Counted from the stretch's first letter, positions 24,501 through 35,074 are shown. The stretch: DNA of 64,000 nucleotides from Ampullaceana balthica (GCA_944989445.1 CALYLW010000549.1:419095-483094); one strand, 5' to 3'. Made by a program: numbers and translations. Notes: generated by a model not told the origin, from the letters alone.

Positions 24501-27500
24501 CAACATTGTGTTTAAAAATATATAGGCTCCCTACTTCATAGATTATAATAAGTTATTTTTTATGCCCTTGTTAACTATTTAGTTAAGGTACCATACACAT
24601 ATTTTACAATTTTACATACACACATATAAGGGGTGAAAGTTGGATTAAGGAGATTTTGCGTACAGATAAATATAGGGAGATGCCTCAACTGAAAGTATAT
24701 GAAGGCACAGATAATTTTTTATCCCACATAGCAATTACACACACATTAAAAAAATCAGGCAAAAATCCCATACATTAATTAACTCAATGACTTCCTCAAC
24801 GAACAGATAATTCATGAGAATTATTCAGACACATGCTCTCATTAAAAACACAAGAATATTTATTACATTTCAAGTCAAAACAAGCTCTGTGACAGAAAGA
24901 TGGAGAGAACGCCCCAGAAATAGATGAGGCAGACAGGGGCAGGTAGCAGGAAAGAGGTAGAGAAAACATAGGTGCTCTTTGGCTGGGGTAAAACAGTAGT
25001 GCTTCCATTTGTAAGTCAAACTTCAGGCATGCCACTTTGGCTGGGGTAAAACAGTCTTGATTCCATTTGTAAGTCAAACATCAGGCATGCCACCTATACT
25101 TGGGAACCTGAATACATAAGTTCTGCTTTGAAGTTTCACCTTTTTCTTGCTCAATGGTTACAGAGAGAGGGGAATAGCTGTACTCCTGTTGTTGGTGATA
25201 GCAATGATGAAGATGAATGGTAATCATTTCCATTCAATACTTATTTTTCAAGCATGGGGGACTAGAAGAGCTAATTAGTACATATACTAGGGAAATGGTT
25301 TCGAATAAAATGTACTGGATGCAATGGACAGGGGCGGTGAACATGTAACTTGTATGGTTTATGTAATTTAGTAAGGTAAGTGAATTAATTTGTATCAGTT
25401 GGTTAACATCGGGCATCAGTACAGCATCCATAATTATTTTTATATTATATCATTTATTTAAGGATTTACAAAATTTGCTTAAACTTGAACTTGAATGGGC
25501 ATGGGCACCGGTGACCGGAAAGTGCGCAGTCAAGACAAAGTATCAATACGGCTTTGCTACAGAATAATTTTAAATACTTTCATGAAGATTAGAAATATTG
25601 ACATGTAATGCCGAACCATTAGAAACTGACTGCCTACACACTCTATTTGCAATACAATAACTTATGCACTACTACTAGACTGCTGCTACTATTTCTATGA
25701 TTAATGTCTTTGTTATAATTAAGAGTATGATTCTAATGTAGGACACTATCATTTTATAATGTATGACTGTATCACTGTAAGTTTACTGTAACTGTATATT
25801 GAATTGCTTGGGTGAAAACGACTACTGTAATTAACAGCAATTTATTGTACAAGATACGACCCGCGGCGTAGCATACGCCGCTGACTTGCTCATCATAGAT
25901 AGTGCAAAGAAGGGGGAGAGAATTGACACAAACAGCAGCACAAAGTAATGGAGAAAAAAAAGCGAGTAAACGTGGCGACATGTGCACAGCGGTTATTGTT
26001 ACCTGCCCCCCACCCTTTACTACCATCCCTTGCCAACCATAAACTGTGATTTGCCGACCCTAGGGTTAGTCATGTTCGCAAAAAATGGGGAAAAGAACGG
26101 GCAGAAAAAAACATTTAATTATTTTTTTTTAACTGTTTCCTCTGGGGCTTGAACCCAGGACTTTCCGAGTGCAAGGTGGACATGATAACCACTACACTAC
26201 GAATCATATGTTATTCTGTGAAGGAACAATGCAAGTGAATGCAAGAAGCATTGTTCCCACCCCCCCCTACCCTTTTTTTTTCTTTTCATCCTACTACACT
26301 TGCCCACTGTGATCTTTCGACCCCAGCGGGGGTCATTCGTCATGCTCATTTGCACATGCCAGTTTAAGTAAATTATATATATATAGATAGCTGTATACAG
26401 TAGACTGTACAGTCAGTAAGTTAACAGTCACAGTTTAGTTAAAATAAAGCGTACACTCTAGAGTGATTGTAGTATAGGACTATAGTCCAAAGTACACAAA
26501 ATTCAAATAGAAATTTATGGTTAGGCCTATCTCTTATTTCATTAAAGATGCTCTTTCTATACAGAAAATGTTTTTGTCCTTTGGCACCAATGTTTATCAA
26601 TTGTTTTTGCATAGTTTTTAAAAAAAATAATTTCTGCATGTCTGATAGCTTGTTGGCTTTCAGTATTTGTCCAGCAACCCATTCCATGACTAAATGCCAG
26701 AGGAAGAAGCAGCATTTGTATTTAGTACCTATATGTATTTGTCACTACAGTTGAACCCGGTTATGTCGACGGCCAAAAATTATTAAAATACAGTGAATAC
26801 AGCTTTAGACGTAATTGTAAGTGAAAGTGTTAGCCAGTAAACTACTGTCGTACCAGTCGTTTACTGGCTAGCGGCTAGTGTTACCACTAGTTTTAGCAGT
26901 AAACTGTAGACACTTCGTAAGTAAGTACTGACTAAGACTACTTAGAGTACTCTAAGATAGGGGTGTGCCGGATCCGTTTTTCCAACCGGTTACGGATCCG
27001 GATTTTCTTATGCGAAATCCGCCGGATCCGCCGGTACCGGATCCGGAATAATCCGGATTCCGGTTTCTCCCGGCTGTTTCAGTTTCGGCTGAGAGCCTGA
27101 GTCATCGTCATCTGGAGACCTCTTACGTGCCCTTTCAAGTTCGCTTTGCGCGATCTCCTTTCTATACTCAATAAACACAGCGGTGTGTTTTGTTCGCAGA
27201 TGGGTGGTTAAAGCCGACGTTCCGAAACTTCGTGGGTCTTTTCCACCCCTAGAAATTTTTAAACTGCATGTATTGCAGTTAACATAAGCTTCATCCACTG
27301 AGTTAATAGTAAAATATTTCCAGATGACACTGCGTTTCTTGCTGGTCTTAGTCCCGCTCCCGCTACCCACATTCGAAGCCATGATGGTCCCACGGCTGAA
27401 TTTAAATTCGTTACTAAATTGAAAATTATTTAGAATTGTAGCTTGAACTAGCTTCGAAAATGAGATAAATTTTATAAATTACCGTTATAAAGTTTTAAAG

Positions 27501-28948
27501 TATAAACTCCGCTCCAATTTCAAGCATTCAATGTGGCGAAATATTTTGTAACAGCTGAGCGCCGCGGGCCGCGGCTATGTCATACCGTCGTTTAAACCAA
27601 AGAGCACAGATCATAGCGCAAGCGAGAATCGCCGAAGATGGCTTGGTGACATAGAGATCAGCTGAGATCACCAAAGACCTTTAAATTTATACTAGACCGC
27701 TAACGTAATGTTAATTTTTACTCAAAAATGATACGCATTTTTAACAATTGAGTGGACGATAATATAAATCAAAATATGAATTAAAATTACGGTAAATTTT
27801 AAAAACTGAGATAAATTTCTATCGCGTCAGGTAACTAAGTGGTAACCGACCAGCCAATCAGAGATAGCGCAAGCATATCACTTTTTTGTTTACACGAGCA
27901 CTCTAGTATAAATTTATACCTCGTTGGAGATCACTTAATTGTTTCACTGTAATTTGGCGCATAATAAGTTTCTATGTTGTCGTTGTTATTATTATTATGC
28001 TTGGTGAGGAGACAGCTCCGCAGGGCAGTACGGGTAATCTATATCTCTGCACCAATGACTAATTGCTAAGCAGACTGACGTCAGGTCGATCAGTGTGTGT
28101 CCCTTAAAGTATTCATAGATAGGCTAGGTCAGCACAGGCCTGCTGGCTTGACGCAATTTGATGGTCGTCTGCCGTGCTCGGTAAGGTGGCGGGCTGGCGG
28201 CCAGGCGCTTGGGCAGTATAGTTGCTTATTATTTCTGTAACGTCTTTGGTGATTGCGGTTAAGATGACGTCACGAATAATAATTACTCATCCCCGCACTA
28301 TCATATATGGGATTGGGCCGATTGGCCACTATTAGCGGTGCTGACTCTAGACTCTAGCCTCTGGTATGTTCGGAATATTAAAAATTAAATATGATTAAAC
28401 AAGCTCAACGCTCGAAACAATCGATTAATGTATCGTGATCGTGTGGAATTCGGGAAAGAGAATTACGTTTATTTCAGATTATGATCCGGTGAATCACAAA
28501 ATCTGGCAAATTCCGAAATCCGGTATATTCCGGATTCCATACATGTAAATCCGGTGGAACCGGATTTCACCGTATAGTGCAAAATCCGGTGGAACCGGAT
28601 TCCGGCACACCCCTACTCTAAGACTCTAACTCTAAGAGTAAAAGTTATCAATAGGCCTAAGTAAGACTGTCTTAAGAGTTTTAAAAAGACTTAGTAATAC
28701 TACAATACTAGTAATAGTAAGTAATACGGTATTTATCAGTTTATAGTTAGTAGTCTGAAGTAGTTAGTAAGAAAGAAGAGGTAAGTAATAAAAGTATCAA
28801 GAACCATTTATTTCGATTTTTTTAAATTCAAGACAGTCAAGTCTCAGTCAAGTTTAAACTTTGAATTTAAAAACAAAATTTACTTTTTCTCTTTGTGTCC
28901 TTTCAGATTTAGCTTTCCACCTTTTACCATTGCATACGAGTCAGCCAT
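21571..28948 (-). CDS. FRG1: FRG1 homologue, six coding exons (frame broken in exon 4)
   Basis: Minus-strand gene. Coding exons in order: 28948-28884, 24018-23924, 23684-23559, 23025-22855, 22266-22070, 21718-21571 (stop TAA at 21573-21571). All splice phases agree. The product, once one extra base in exon 4 is disregarded, has 266 codons against 258 in human FRG1 (family knowledge). Recognisable blocks: N-terminus [17 protein letters not shown], a Lys/Arg-rich nuclear targeting stretch ([12 protein letters not shown]), [74 protein letters not shown] and the C-terminal [18 protein letters not shown]1 proteins are nuclear/nucleolar beta-trefoil proteins associated with RNA processing and actin bundling. 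The 4.9-kb first intron contains a hAT element and a tRNA-like repeat. The gene is divergent from ICE2. Homology is clear; only the integrity of exon 4 is in doubt. Confidence 0.95.
22855..23025 (-). CDS. FRG1: FRG1 exon 4 with one-base frameshift
   Basis: Acceptor CCAG before 23025, donor GTAAGT after 22855. The exon is 171 nt, but the phases of the neighbouring introns (one base carried in, none carried out) require 170. Reading [18 protein letters not shown] and then [20 protein letters not shown] needs removal of one base in the TTTT run at 22969-22972 (AAAA on the coding strand). As written, the reading frame is lost at about residue 115. The flanking exons look intact, so a homopolymer sequencing or assembly error is more likely than a true pseudogene; a real allele is possible. 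Confidence 0.88.
23062..23190. repeat. 42-bp tandem repeat in FRG1 intron
   Basis: Three near-identical units with core TTTCATTGGCTAACATGG and CACCCAAAATATTACTTTG inside intron 3 of FRG1, just upstream of exon 4 on the coding strand. The multiple-of-three length keeps a short plus frame open. Confidence 0.85.
23553..23558 (-). other. FRG1: non-canonical GC splice donor of FRG1 exon 3
   Basis: Exon 3 ends ...CACAGAAACCCAG and the intron begins GCAAGT on the minus strand. The extended CAG|GCAAGT context is the strong consensus that compensates for C at +2 in GC-AG introns. No GT donor in suitable phase lies nearby. Joining to CCAG|GGGAGGGG restores the conserved HRNPGEGPDP segment, so the GC donor is well supported. 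Confidence 0.85.
24978..25094. repeat. direct duplication of about 57 bp in FRG1 intron 1
   Basis: Two adjacent copies of GGCTGGGGTAAAACAGT... and ...CCATTTGTAAGTCAAAC with CAGGCATGCCAC at the end. Tandem duplication in intron 1; no coding significance seen. Confidence 0.8.
25848..26340 (-). mobile_element. dispersed repeat containing a tRNA-Val-like segment, copy A
   Basis: Shares, in reverse orientation, the whole order of motifs with 37910-38345: GTTCCTTCACAG, a tRNA-like block, a poly-T/A stretch, GCCCGTTCTTTTCCCC, GTCGGCAAATCACAGTTTA, and CACTATC...GAGCAAGTC...TACGCCGC. The tRNA-like block lies inside, not at an end. An A-rich stretch follows the tRNA-like part. Located in FRG1 intron 1. 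Superfamily not identified. Confidence 0.7.
26135..26206 (-). pseudogene. tRNA-Val-derived sequence, copy A
   Basis: Minus strand reads TCGTAGTGTAGTGGTTATCA (D arm and A box of tRNA-Val type) and GGGTTCAAGCCCCAG (T arm with an intact B box). The anticodon stem is mismatched and the loop reads CTTGCAC, giving TGC where the parent had AAC. The 3' acceptor strand no longer pairs with the 5' end. A functional tRNA is unlikely. Confidence 0.75.
26439..26790. other. FRG1 intron 1 stretch with a short pogo-like terminus
   Basis: Contains a short minus-strand open frame (82 codons, no recognised domain). At 26748-26775 is CAGTTGAACCCGGTTATGTC, resembling the ends of the pogo-like elements at 19.6, 39.1 and 58.5 kb; the rest of that element is not visible. 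Confidence 0.5.
26958..28615 (-). mobile_element. hAT element (1658 bp) with exact 8-bp target duplication
   Basis: Terminal inverted repeats TAGGGGTGTGCCGGATCC and, reversed, TAGGGGTGTGCCGGAATCC. Flanked by CTCTAAGA at 26950-26957 and 28616-28623. Both subterminal regions are dense in CCGGATCCG/AATCCGG motifs, typical transposase-binding clusters of hAT elements. It carries one BED-finger ORF but no room for a full hAT catalytic domain, so it depends on a transposase in trans. Inserted in FRG1 intron 1 in the same orientation as the gene. Confidence 0.93.
27008..27382 (-). CDS. BED zinc-finger ORF of the hAT element
   Basis: Intact 124-codon ORF. A BED finger spans about residues 18-70: aromatic positions SVIWKYF (Trp21, Phe24), Cys36-x2-Cys39, and His61-x4-His66 in TTHLRTKH. 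The C-terminal part is acidic/basic, low complexity ([13 protein letters not shown]). BED fingers are the DNA-binding N-terminal domain of hAT transposases and their domesticated relatives. The ORF ends about 50 bases from the element terminus, and the RNase-H-like DDE and dimerisation domains are absent. Either the first exon of a transposase that has lost the rest, or a stand-alone BED protein. Confidence 0.85.
   Translation of the reverse strand: MASNVGSGSGTKTSKKRSVIWKYFTINSVDEAYVNCNTCSLKISRGGKDPRSFGTSALTTHLRTKHTAVFIEYRKEIAQSELERARKRSPDDDDSGSQPKLKQPGETGIRIIPDPVPADPADFA
28884..28948 (-). CDS. FRG1: FRG1 coding exon 1
   Basis: Starts at the ATG read from 28948 and encodes 21 residues plus two bases ([21 protein letters not shown], then AA). 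The donor is GTAAAT at 28883-28878. The split codon is completed by the first base of exon 2 at 24018 to give Lys, followed by [12 protein letters not shown]. The pattern MA-x-YxxVK-x-x-KLxLKG matches the conserved FRG1 start. Too short to appear as a long ORF. Confidence 0.9.
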
Positions 28949-29317
28949 TTTTGTATAATATAATTTTTTAACAAAATACTTAATCTTACTATTAGTTATT
29001 AGTCAATACTATTACTATTACAATTACTGAGTGGTATAGGTTACTACATAATACAGCTTATTTAAAATAAAAACAAATTTTGTTCATTACTTTGTACTCA
29101 GTTTCCGGATTCAAAACTTACACGCGTTTAATACCACTGTAACTAACAGAACAATATATATTAGAGATTATCTTTTAATTAAAAAACTTTTACAAAAAGT
29201 AATGAAATTTCAATTTTTAAATTGTTTAAGTTATTTTATTCTAAAAAATCTCTAATTAATTATTTTTTTGAATTGACTGTTTGGTTTGGGGGTGGGGGGG
29301 GGTGTTTAGGGTTGAAG

Positions 29318-31666
29318 GAACAGACATAAGGATAAAAACACCTTTCTTATACCGTATGCAGTGCAGCATGCAAGAACAAGCTCATACAAATTTTCGTTCT
29401 TCCCATCCGGAATTCGGGCGTGGAATATAATGGGTTGCCTGAAGAAACCGGAAAAGCCAACACTTTATCAACATTTAAAACTCTATTAAGAATGCCGGAC
29501 CAGTGGCGTAGCTAGAACTTTTGCTGCCCGGGGCGGTCTCCAATTTGCCGCCCTTTTTAGGGTCCGTACACAAATGACGTCACGCAATTTGGGGGGGGGT
29601 CATAAATTTGTGACGAGGGGGGTGTGCTTAAGAAATGTAACGTCACGTCAAAACGCGCAACTTTAAATAAAATGTCCACTTAAATAATTCATTACTGACA
29701 CTTTATTTAATGACGTTTATGTAAAACGGGTGTTACGATATTAGAGTGCAGCCTTACACTAAAAACATATTTAAATGACAAAAATTTGATTTGAAACATT
29801 CTTATTTTCACACAGAAAATACGAATTTTATGGTGGGGGGTGTCAAAGCTTTGTGACGTCATATTGAAGAAGGGGTCTAAGTTTTGTGACGACGCGTGGC
29901 GAGGGAGAGGGGTGAAAAAATCAGCCAAAATTGCGTTACATCATTATGGAAGGCCACTTTGTGGATTACATGATGGGTTTTTTTAATGAGAAAAAAATAT
30001 TCCATGTTTACACCCAAAAAAATTACCAAACAAAGAAATTGTATGCATTAGTTTGTAATTTTTAATTATTTGTAACATCTTGATCTATTGAGAGTTTGTT
30101 GTCTTAAATCGCTCATTGTGGAACGAAGATAATTTTTTATTAACTTCAATTTGGAGAAGCTCCTTTCACAAATTGCGACACTGATAGTAATTCTTGAAAA
30201 AAAAATCATAGCAAAATTACAATGTTGGGTACAGCATTTTCTAATCTATACTGTTGAATAAAGTTTAATAGATCAATGCGACCTTTCCCCCCTTTTTCTA
30301 AAATAATGCCTCTTCTTGTAGTGTAGGTACAGCCGTACAAACCTGGATCCTTTTTGTTTCAATAATGAATTTGTCTTTATAAATGTCAATAAAGTAATTT
30401 ATTTGATTATCAAATGTTTCATTTAGTAGGTTACATGGTAATATATACGAATATTTTCTTGCAAGGACATGCAACTCAACAAAGCGTTCTTTTATAATTC
30501 CATCCATGGATAACATTTCTCGTCGCACTTCTTGTTCTAAAGATAGAACCACGTCTTCTTAATTTCCCCCACACATATTTTGTTATCCTTCTAACTCCAC
30601 GTTCAGTTGATATCTTCACAAATTATTTGGCTGATATAACACCTTTTTCTATTAGCATATCTCTTTGTTTAATGCAATGGATTTTAAAAAATTACGGGTT
30701 CCCATAAATTGAGATAACATAGAAAAGAAAAAGATTGCATTGAATTGAGTAAATTCCAGCATCTGATCTCGTTTACTAGTTACTTCTTCAGATGTAAATT
30801 TTTCCAAGACGATTGGAATTTTAAAGTATGTCTTTTTCGAAATTATTTATGACTAATGCGGTGTTTATTAACGGAGAAATGTGAATATTTTCATATTCTT
30901 GTCATAAATCTTAATAATTTTCCATAAAATAGACGAATTAAAATTACCGGGTATATACACATTACTTTAATTGGATAGGCTTAACATTTTTAATGAATAA
31001 CCGTATTTTTATGAAAAACAAAAATTATTTGTGCTACTTTAATGCAATAAAAACAAAATAAATTTAATTTTTAATAACTTAAATTACAATAACTTTCTTA
31101 AAACTGAAACAGTAACATAAATTACTACTTGCAAGTTAAACACAATATTTGAACCACCATGCCTTGTAGGTAATTGTTTGCGCATCATTCTGCGAATGTC
31201 GAGATTTCACGCAAAAACAGTCGTGGCGATATTATTAGCACATATTATTCGGCCCAGCGGTGATGTGTTTTTTTTTGGTAGTTTTCTTATAAAAGCGTCA
31301 TCTGTAACGTATACCGCTTAATTTTCCAAACAAATCGATACCTTTTTTGAGCGATTTAAAATTTTGAGCGGTTTTGCGTTAGTTATAAAATCCATTATAA
31401 TGTAATCAAACAAATGTTGTGCGAATCAGACAGTTATTTTAGACTCGAAAGTACAAGTATATTTTGTTTCACCCGGGTTTTCCCCCTCCAAAGAAAAAAA
31501 GGATGGTTGTCGGAAATGGTTGTACTTTTCAAATGCCCACAAATGCCGCCCCTAAATGTGTGCCGCCGGGGAGGACCGCCCCCTCCGCCCCCCAGCTACG
31601 CCACTGTGCCGGACTAAACACAAACCATAGATAAGCGTAGGACGCAATAATCTTCTGTATAGAAGG
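29318..31666 (+). mobile_element. LINE 3' end, copy A, interrupted by a hAT element
   Basis: 29318-29500 matches, in reverse, the LINE at 32880-33070: ATAAGGATAAAAACACC, CGTTCTTCCCATCCGGAATT, GGGTTGCCTGAAGAAACCGG, ending ATGCCGGAC. The sequence resumes at 31615 with TAAACACAAACCATAGATAA and GACGCAATAATCTTCTGTAT up to 31666. The interruption is the 2106-bp hAT element at 29501-31606. Encodes the C-terminal end of a LINE reverse transcriptase in decayed form. Confidence 0.85.
29501..31606 (-). mobile_element. hAT transposon remnant (2106 bp), 8-bp duplication
   Basis: Ends CAGTGGCGTAGCTAGAAC and, reversed, CAGTGGCGTAGCTGGGGG. Exact duplication TGCCGGAC at 29493-29500 and 31607-31614. On the minus strand around 30195-30090 the hAT C-terminal dimerisation motif is readable (ICERSFSKLKLIKNYLR, then STMSDLRQ), and an 84-codon piece upstream (30552-30298) probably belongs to the same transposase. 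Stops and frameshifts break the rest, so it is inactive. Its left part, about 29562-29954, holds another MITE-like segment (GGTCCGTACACAAATGACGT). Confidence 0.9.
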
Positions 31667-31721
31667 TAGGGTTGCCAGATGGCTGTCTCAAAAATACCGG
31701 ACACTAGTGTCGTTTTTTTTT

Positions 31722-32263
31722 CTAAGGTGACCAGATTTTCCGTGGTCAAAGCGAAACGGGGATCCATGGAGAGGGGGGGAGGTCCCCCCCCCCAGGTTTC
31801 TGGAGCAAAAATCGGGACGTCTGGTCACTTTAGCGCAGGGGTCGGGAAACCATGGCTCGCGAGCCAGATGTGGCTCTATTGATGGCTGCATCTGGCTCTT
31901 AGACAGTTCGTTTATAAAATAAAATAAATAAATAATTTAAAAAATAATTTTAAAAAAACAACAACGTTTATTCAGACTCATTTGATCTACATATTAATTG
32001 AAAATTTAAAAAAAAACAGCATAAAAATGTTATTTAAAGGAATTCAGCGACATTATAAATAATTATTGTAAGTTTAGTGTTGAAATTACACAAAATGCTC
32101 TTATTTACTTGAATTTTAAGTTTTAAACATAATGTATGGCTCTCGCGGAATTACTTTTCAAAATATGTCGTGTTTAGGGCTCTCTCAGACAAAAAGTTTC
32201 CCGACCATTGCTTTAGCGGGACATAAAGTCTGAAGTCTGAAATCGGGACGTCTGGTCACCTTA
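31722..32263. mobile_element. AAGGTGACCAGA-type element, second nesting level
   Basis: Left end CTAAGGTGACCAGATTTTCC; right end reversed TAAGGTGACCAGACGTCCCG. Another ATCGGGACGTCTGGTCAC copy lies internally at 31811-31828, just left of the inner hAT. Interior includes a G-run/C-run pair near 31775-31795. Family resembles widespread GTGACCAGACGTCCCG repeats of animals; class not assigned. Confidence 0.7.
31836..32210. mobile_element. hAT MITE (375 bp), innermost nesting level
   Basis: Left end CAGGGGTCGGGAAACCATGG with GAGCCAGATGTGGCTCT; right end AAGTTTCCCGACCATTG. Exact 8-bp duplication CTTTAGCG at 31828-31835 and 32211-32218. The motif GGCTCGCGAGCC is palindromic. No ORF. Confidence 0.92.
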
Positions 32264-32805
32264 CGTATGCCGTATCGGGATCATCGACAAGCCGACTAGT
32301 CACGGGAAAGCCGTATCAAGGAGTAAAATGTAAATAACCACAGAAATCGACGCACCAACCGGCTTTGCTAATAATAAAGCAATATAAATGTATACAAAAA
32401 TCACTGTTTTGAATATTTAATTAAATTTAAGAAAATATTAAGTCATTCTTACCCAAAATCACAATAAAACCAATTACTGTATTTATTTTATAAAAAAAAG
32501 TATTGATTTGATCATTCTCCTCAATCGCAAATCTCAAATCGTGTTATTTTTGGTTACAAAATAACTCTTAGGTGTGTTTTTTTTATTACAATCAGAATTG
32601 CAAATTTCGATGCGTAACGTAATTAGTCAAACGGTCGATTCTATAATCAGAATATTTTAAGATTGCTTAAAAAAGCCTACTAGTGTATTGAAATAAAGAA
32701 AATACTAAGAAATTTGAAAATACCGGTATTGCTTCAATTTTTTAACTGGACAAATAACGATAATACCGGACAGTCCGGTTAAAAACCGGACATCTGGCAA
32801 CCCTA

Positions 32806-33605
32806 ATCTTATCTTATCTGTTTACAGACGCTCCTTCTATACAGAAGATTATTGCGTCCTACGCTTATATATGGTTTGTGTTTAGTCCTGCATTTTTATT
32901 AGAGATTTAAATGCCGAATAAGTGTTGGTTTTCCTAGATTCTTCAGGCAACCCATTCCACGCCCGAATTCCGGACGGGAAGAAGGAAAACTTGTATGTGT
33001 TTGTTCTTGCATACGGAATAAGGAAGGTGTTTTTATCCTTATGTCTATCTGAGGGTTGTATTAAGTTATCTTTGTGTTGTATTTCTAAATTAGAATTAAT
33101 TGCTTTATGTATGATTACTACTTTGCTTTTGGTTCTTCTATCCTCTAGTGTTTCAAGGTTTAATGATTTAACTAATGGTGTTATTCTTGTCAGTTTCGAA
33201 TATTCTCCAGTAATGAATCTGGCAGCTCTTTTTTGAATTTGTTCTAGTTTATCAATGTTTTCTTTGGTGGATGGGTCCCATACAGAAGATGCATATTCTA
33301 GTACAGGTCTCACCAAAGTGAGGTAGCATTTTAGTTTTATATCTCTATTACATTTGTTAAAGTTTCTTTTTATAAAGCCTAAGGTTTTGTTTGATTTTTT
33401 AATAACTTCATTGACATGGGGATTCCATGATAGTTTCTCATTTATTAAGACTCCTAAGTATTTTCCATCTTTAGTTTGGGTCAGTTCTTTTCCATGAATG
33501 TAATATTTTGAATTTATAATAGAAGGAGATACATAAGGAACAGATCTGTAAATTAAGCTTGCCGTTTGATTTGTGCGTGTGGTTGGGATGGAAGTTATTT
33601 TTGTT
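32806..33605 (-). pseudogene. LINE reverse transcriptase C-terminus and 3' tail, copy B
   Basis: Minus strand, continuous coding from about 33605 to 32884: YYIHGKELTQTKDGKYLGV, WNPHVNEVIKKSNKTLGF, LVRPVLEYASSVWDP and KRAARFITGEYSKLTRI, typical of the thumb/C-terminal region of CR1/Jockey-type LINE reverse transcriptases, ending ...SLIKMQD with a stop. The 3' UTR of about 75 bases has a GACGC...GCGTC hairpin and ends in GATAAGATAAGAT. The catalytic part and endonuclease are missing, so this is a 5'-truncated insertion. Confidence 0.9.
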
Positions 33606-33869
33606 TTATTTTATATTTATTTATTATTTTATTTATTTATGTATTTTTAAAAAAAAATTATTATTATTTTTTGGGGGGCGAGTAATGGTAGAGTAGAATG
33701 AGTTGTTGAGCTATCTCACTAGATTCTCTATATTTGAGATGTGAGCTGAACTTATTTTATATTGACTTCTAACTAGAGAAATAATTTTAAAATTTTAGCA
33801 AAAAACTAAATTAAATATTTAATTTCAAAATGTTTAAGGTAATATGCTATAGGTAGGATCAGTACGGCA

Positions 33870-34140
33870 ATAATGTGTCCTACTTAAAGTCATTCCTGCA
33901 CACCTTATCTACCCTCCCCCGCAAAACCAACCGCATCATTTTGGCTGGTGACTTTTTGACATTTCGACAAGTAAGTCCCGTCAAATGGGCTACCGACAAA
34001 AGAGCCCATATGAATATTGTCTCCACTAAAAGGGGATACGTTCACTAGCCCCTGCATAGAGACCCCGGCCGCCAATACGCAACCCACCCCCATTCCCGCA
34101 ACAAAGGGGCTCCTGACATCAGAACCACAGACAGATGAAC
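33870..34140 (+). pseudogene. LINE AP-endonuclease fragment
   Basis: Plus strand reads YLKSFLHTLSTLPRKTN followed by RIILAGDF, the beta-strand and Gly-Asp-Phe motif that precedes the catalytic Asn in apurinic endonuclease domains of LINEs. The frame decays after WATDKRAHMNIVSTKRG. Isolated remnant. Confidence 0.6.
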
Positions 34141-34240
34141 TTTCTTGACAAGATGAAAAGATCGATTAAAAATTAAAAAATGTTAGCCGTGTACTAAAAA
34201 ATGTGCATGCATTATCTTCGGATTAGCATTTTTACAATTT

Positions 34241-34390
34241 TTTAAAATACAAAATAACCAAACAAATTGTGTAATGAAAACAATAAATTTGAGCTTTATT
34301 TTTAAACTGACACGCGTTAGTTTAGAAATAAAGCTCAAATTTATTGTTTTCATTACACAATTTTTTTGTATATTTTGTATTTTATTTAAA
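34241..34390. mobile_element. foldback repeat (about 60-bp arms), relative of the 54-kb element
   Basis: Arms TTTAAAATACAAAAT... and ...ATTTTGTATTTTATTTAAA, with ATTGTGTAATGAAAACAATA and AATTTGAGCTTTATTT inside each arm in mirror orientation. The spacer is about 22 bases, AAACTGACACGCGTTAGTTT. The outer part matches the outer arms of 54073-54349, so it is the same family truncated closer to the ends. Confidence 0.8.
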
Positions 34391-35074
34391 AGCTTTATCG
34401 CAGTTTATGCAAATGAACTTGATTAAGTGTTCTTGAAAATAAGTGGATTAGATAGAAATTGAAGGAGTTCACTTGCATTTATCGATTTAAACTTTTCAGC
34501 AGGAATTTTTCATTTCGATATTCCCTTTGTTCTCTGATATGTCAAAGTAATGTAACACATATCACGAACTATAAAAATATTTCCCTTTCTTCCTTAAAAA
34601 ATTTTTTAAAAATTTTTAAAAATTAAAAAAAAATATATATAAATTAAAGAATCTTTCAATGTGAAAGAAATATTTATTTTTTAAATTAATACAAAATATT
34701 AATTAAAACCTTCATAAGCAAATCAATTATTTCAAAATAATAATAATACATGTAATAACAACCCCAAAACTAGGTATGAGACAAAAACCATGGATATGGA
34801 TATGCGTTTGACGCAATAACCTTCTATATAGAATGATAAATGCATAAAATAAAAACAGGGTATTAGTAGGCCTGACAGGACGTAACACAACAGCGAACGT
34901 TTCGGCAAAGAGCCTTCTTCAACGGACAAATAGTACACAAATGAAACGAATAAAACGAAATAATAGAAAAAAACACTTAGCTGCGGTGAAATCCAAGTAG
35001 TCCAGTAAAGATAAAGCAAGGAGAGAAAAGTAAGAGCTTAAATAGGAAAGGAAAGGGTGGGTGTGGCCAATCAA

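Larger units (their letters stand above)
31667..32805. mobile_element. TAGGGTTGCCAGATG-type DNA element holding nested insertions
   Basis: Left end TAGGGTTGCCAGATGGC; right end reversed TAGGGTTGCCAGATGTCCGG. Total 1139 bp. ACCGGACA motifs sit near both ends. No matching target duplication is visible: the left flank is a plus-strand LINE tail and the right flank a minus-strand LINE tail. Contains the element at 31722-32263, which in turn contains the hAT at 31836-32210. Confidence 0.8.

Noticed and set aside
30298..30552. Independent small host gene
   Set aside because: Lies inside a hAT element bounded by an exact target duplication and near a hAT dimerisation motif; best read as a transposase remnant.
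34732..35019. Hydrophobic minus-strand ORF (95 codons) with Phe/Tyr/Leu-rich segments
   Set aside because: It is the 3' UTR of the Penelope-like arm; a mirror copy exists at 36381 and a fragment at 59866, so apparent membrane segments come from T-rich repeat DNA.
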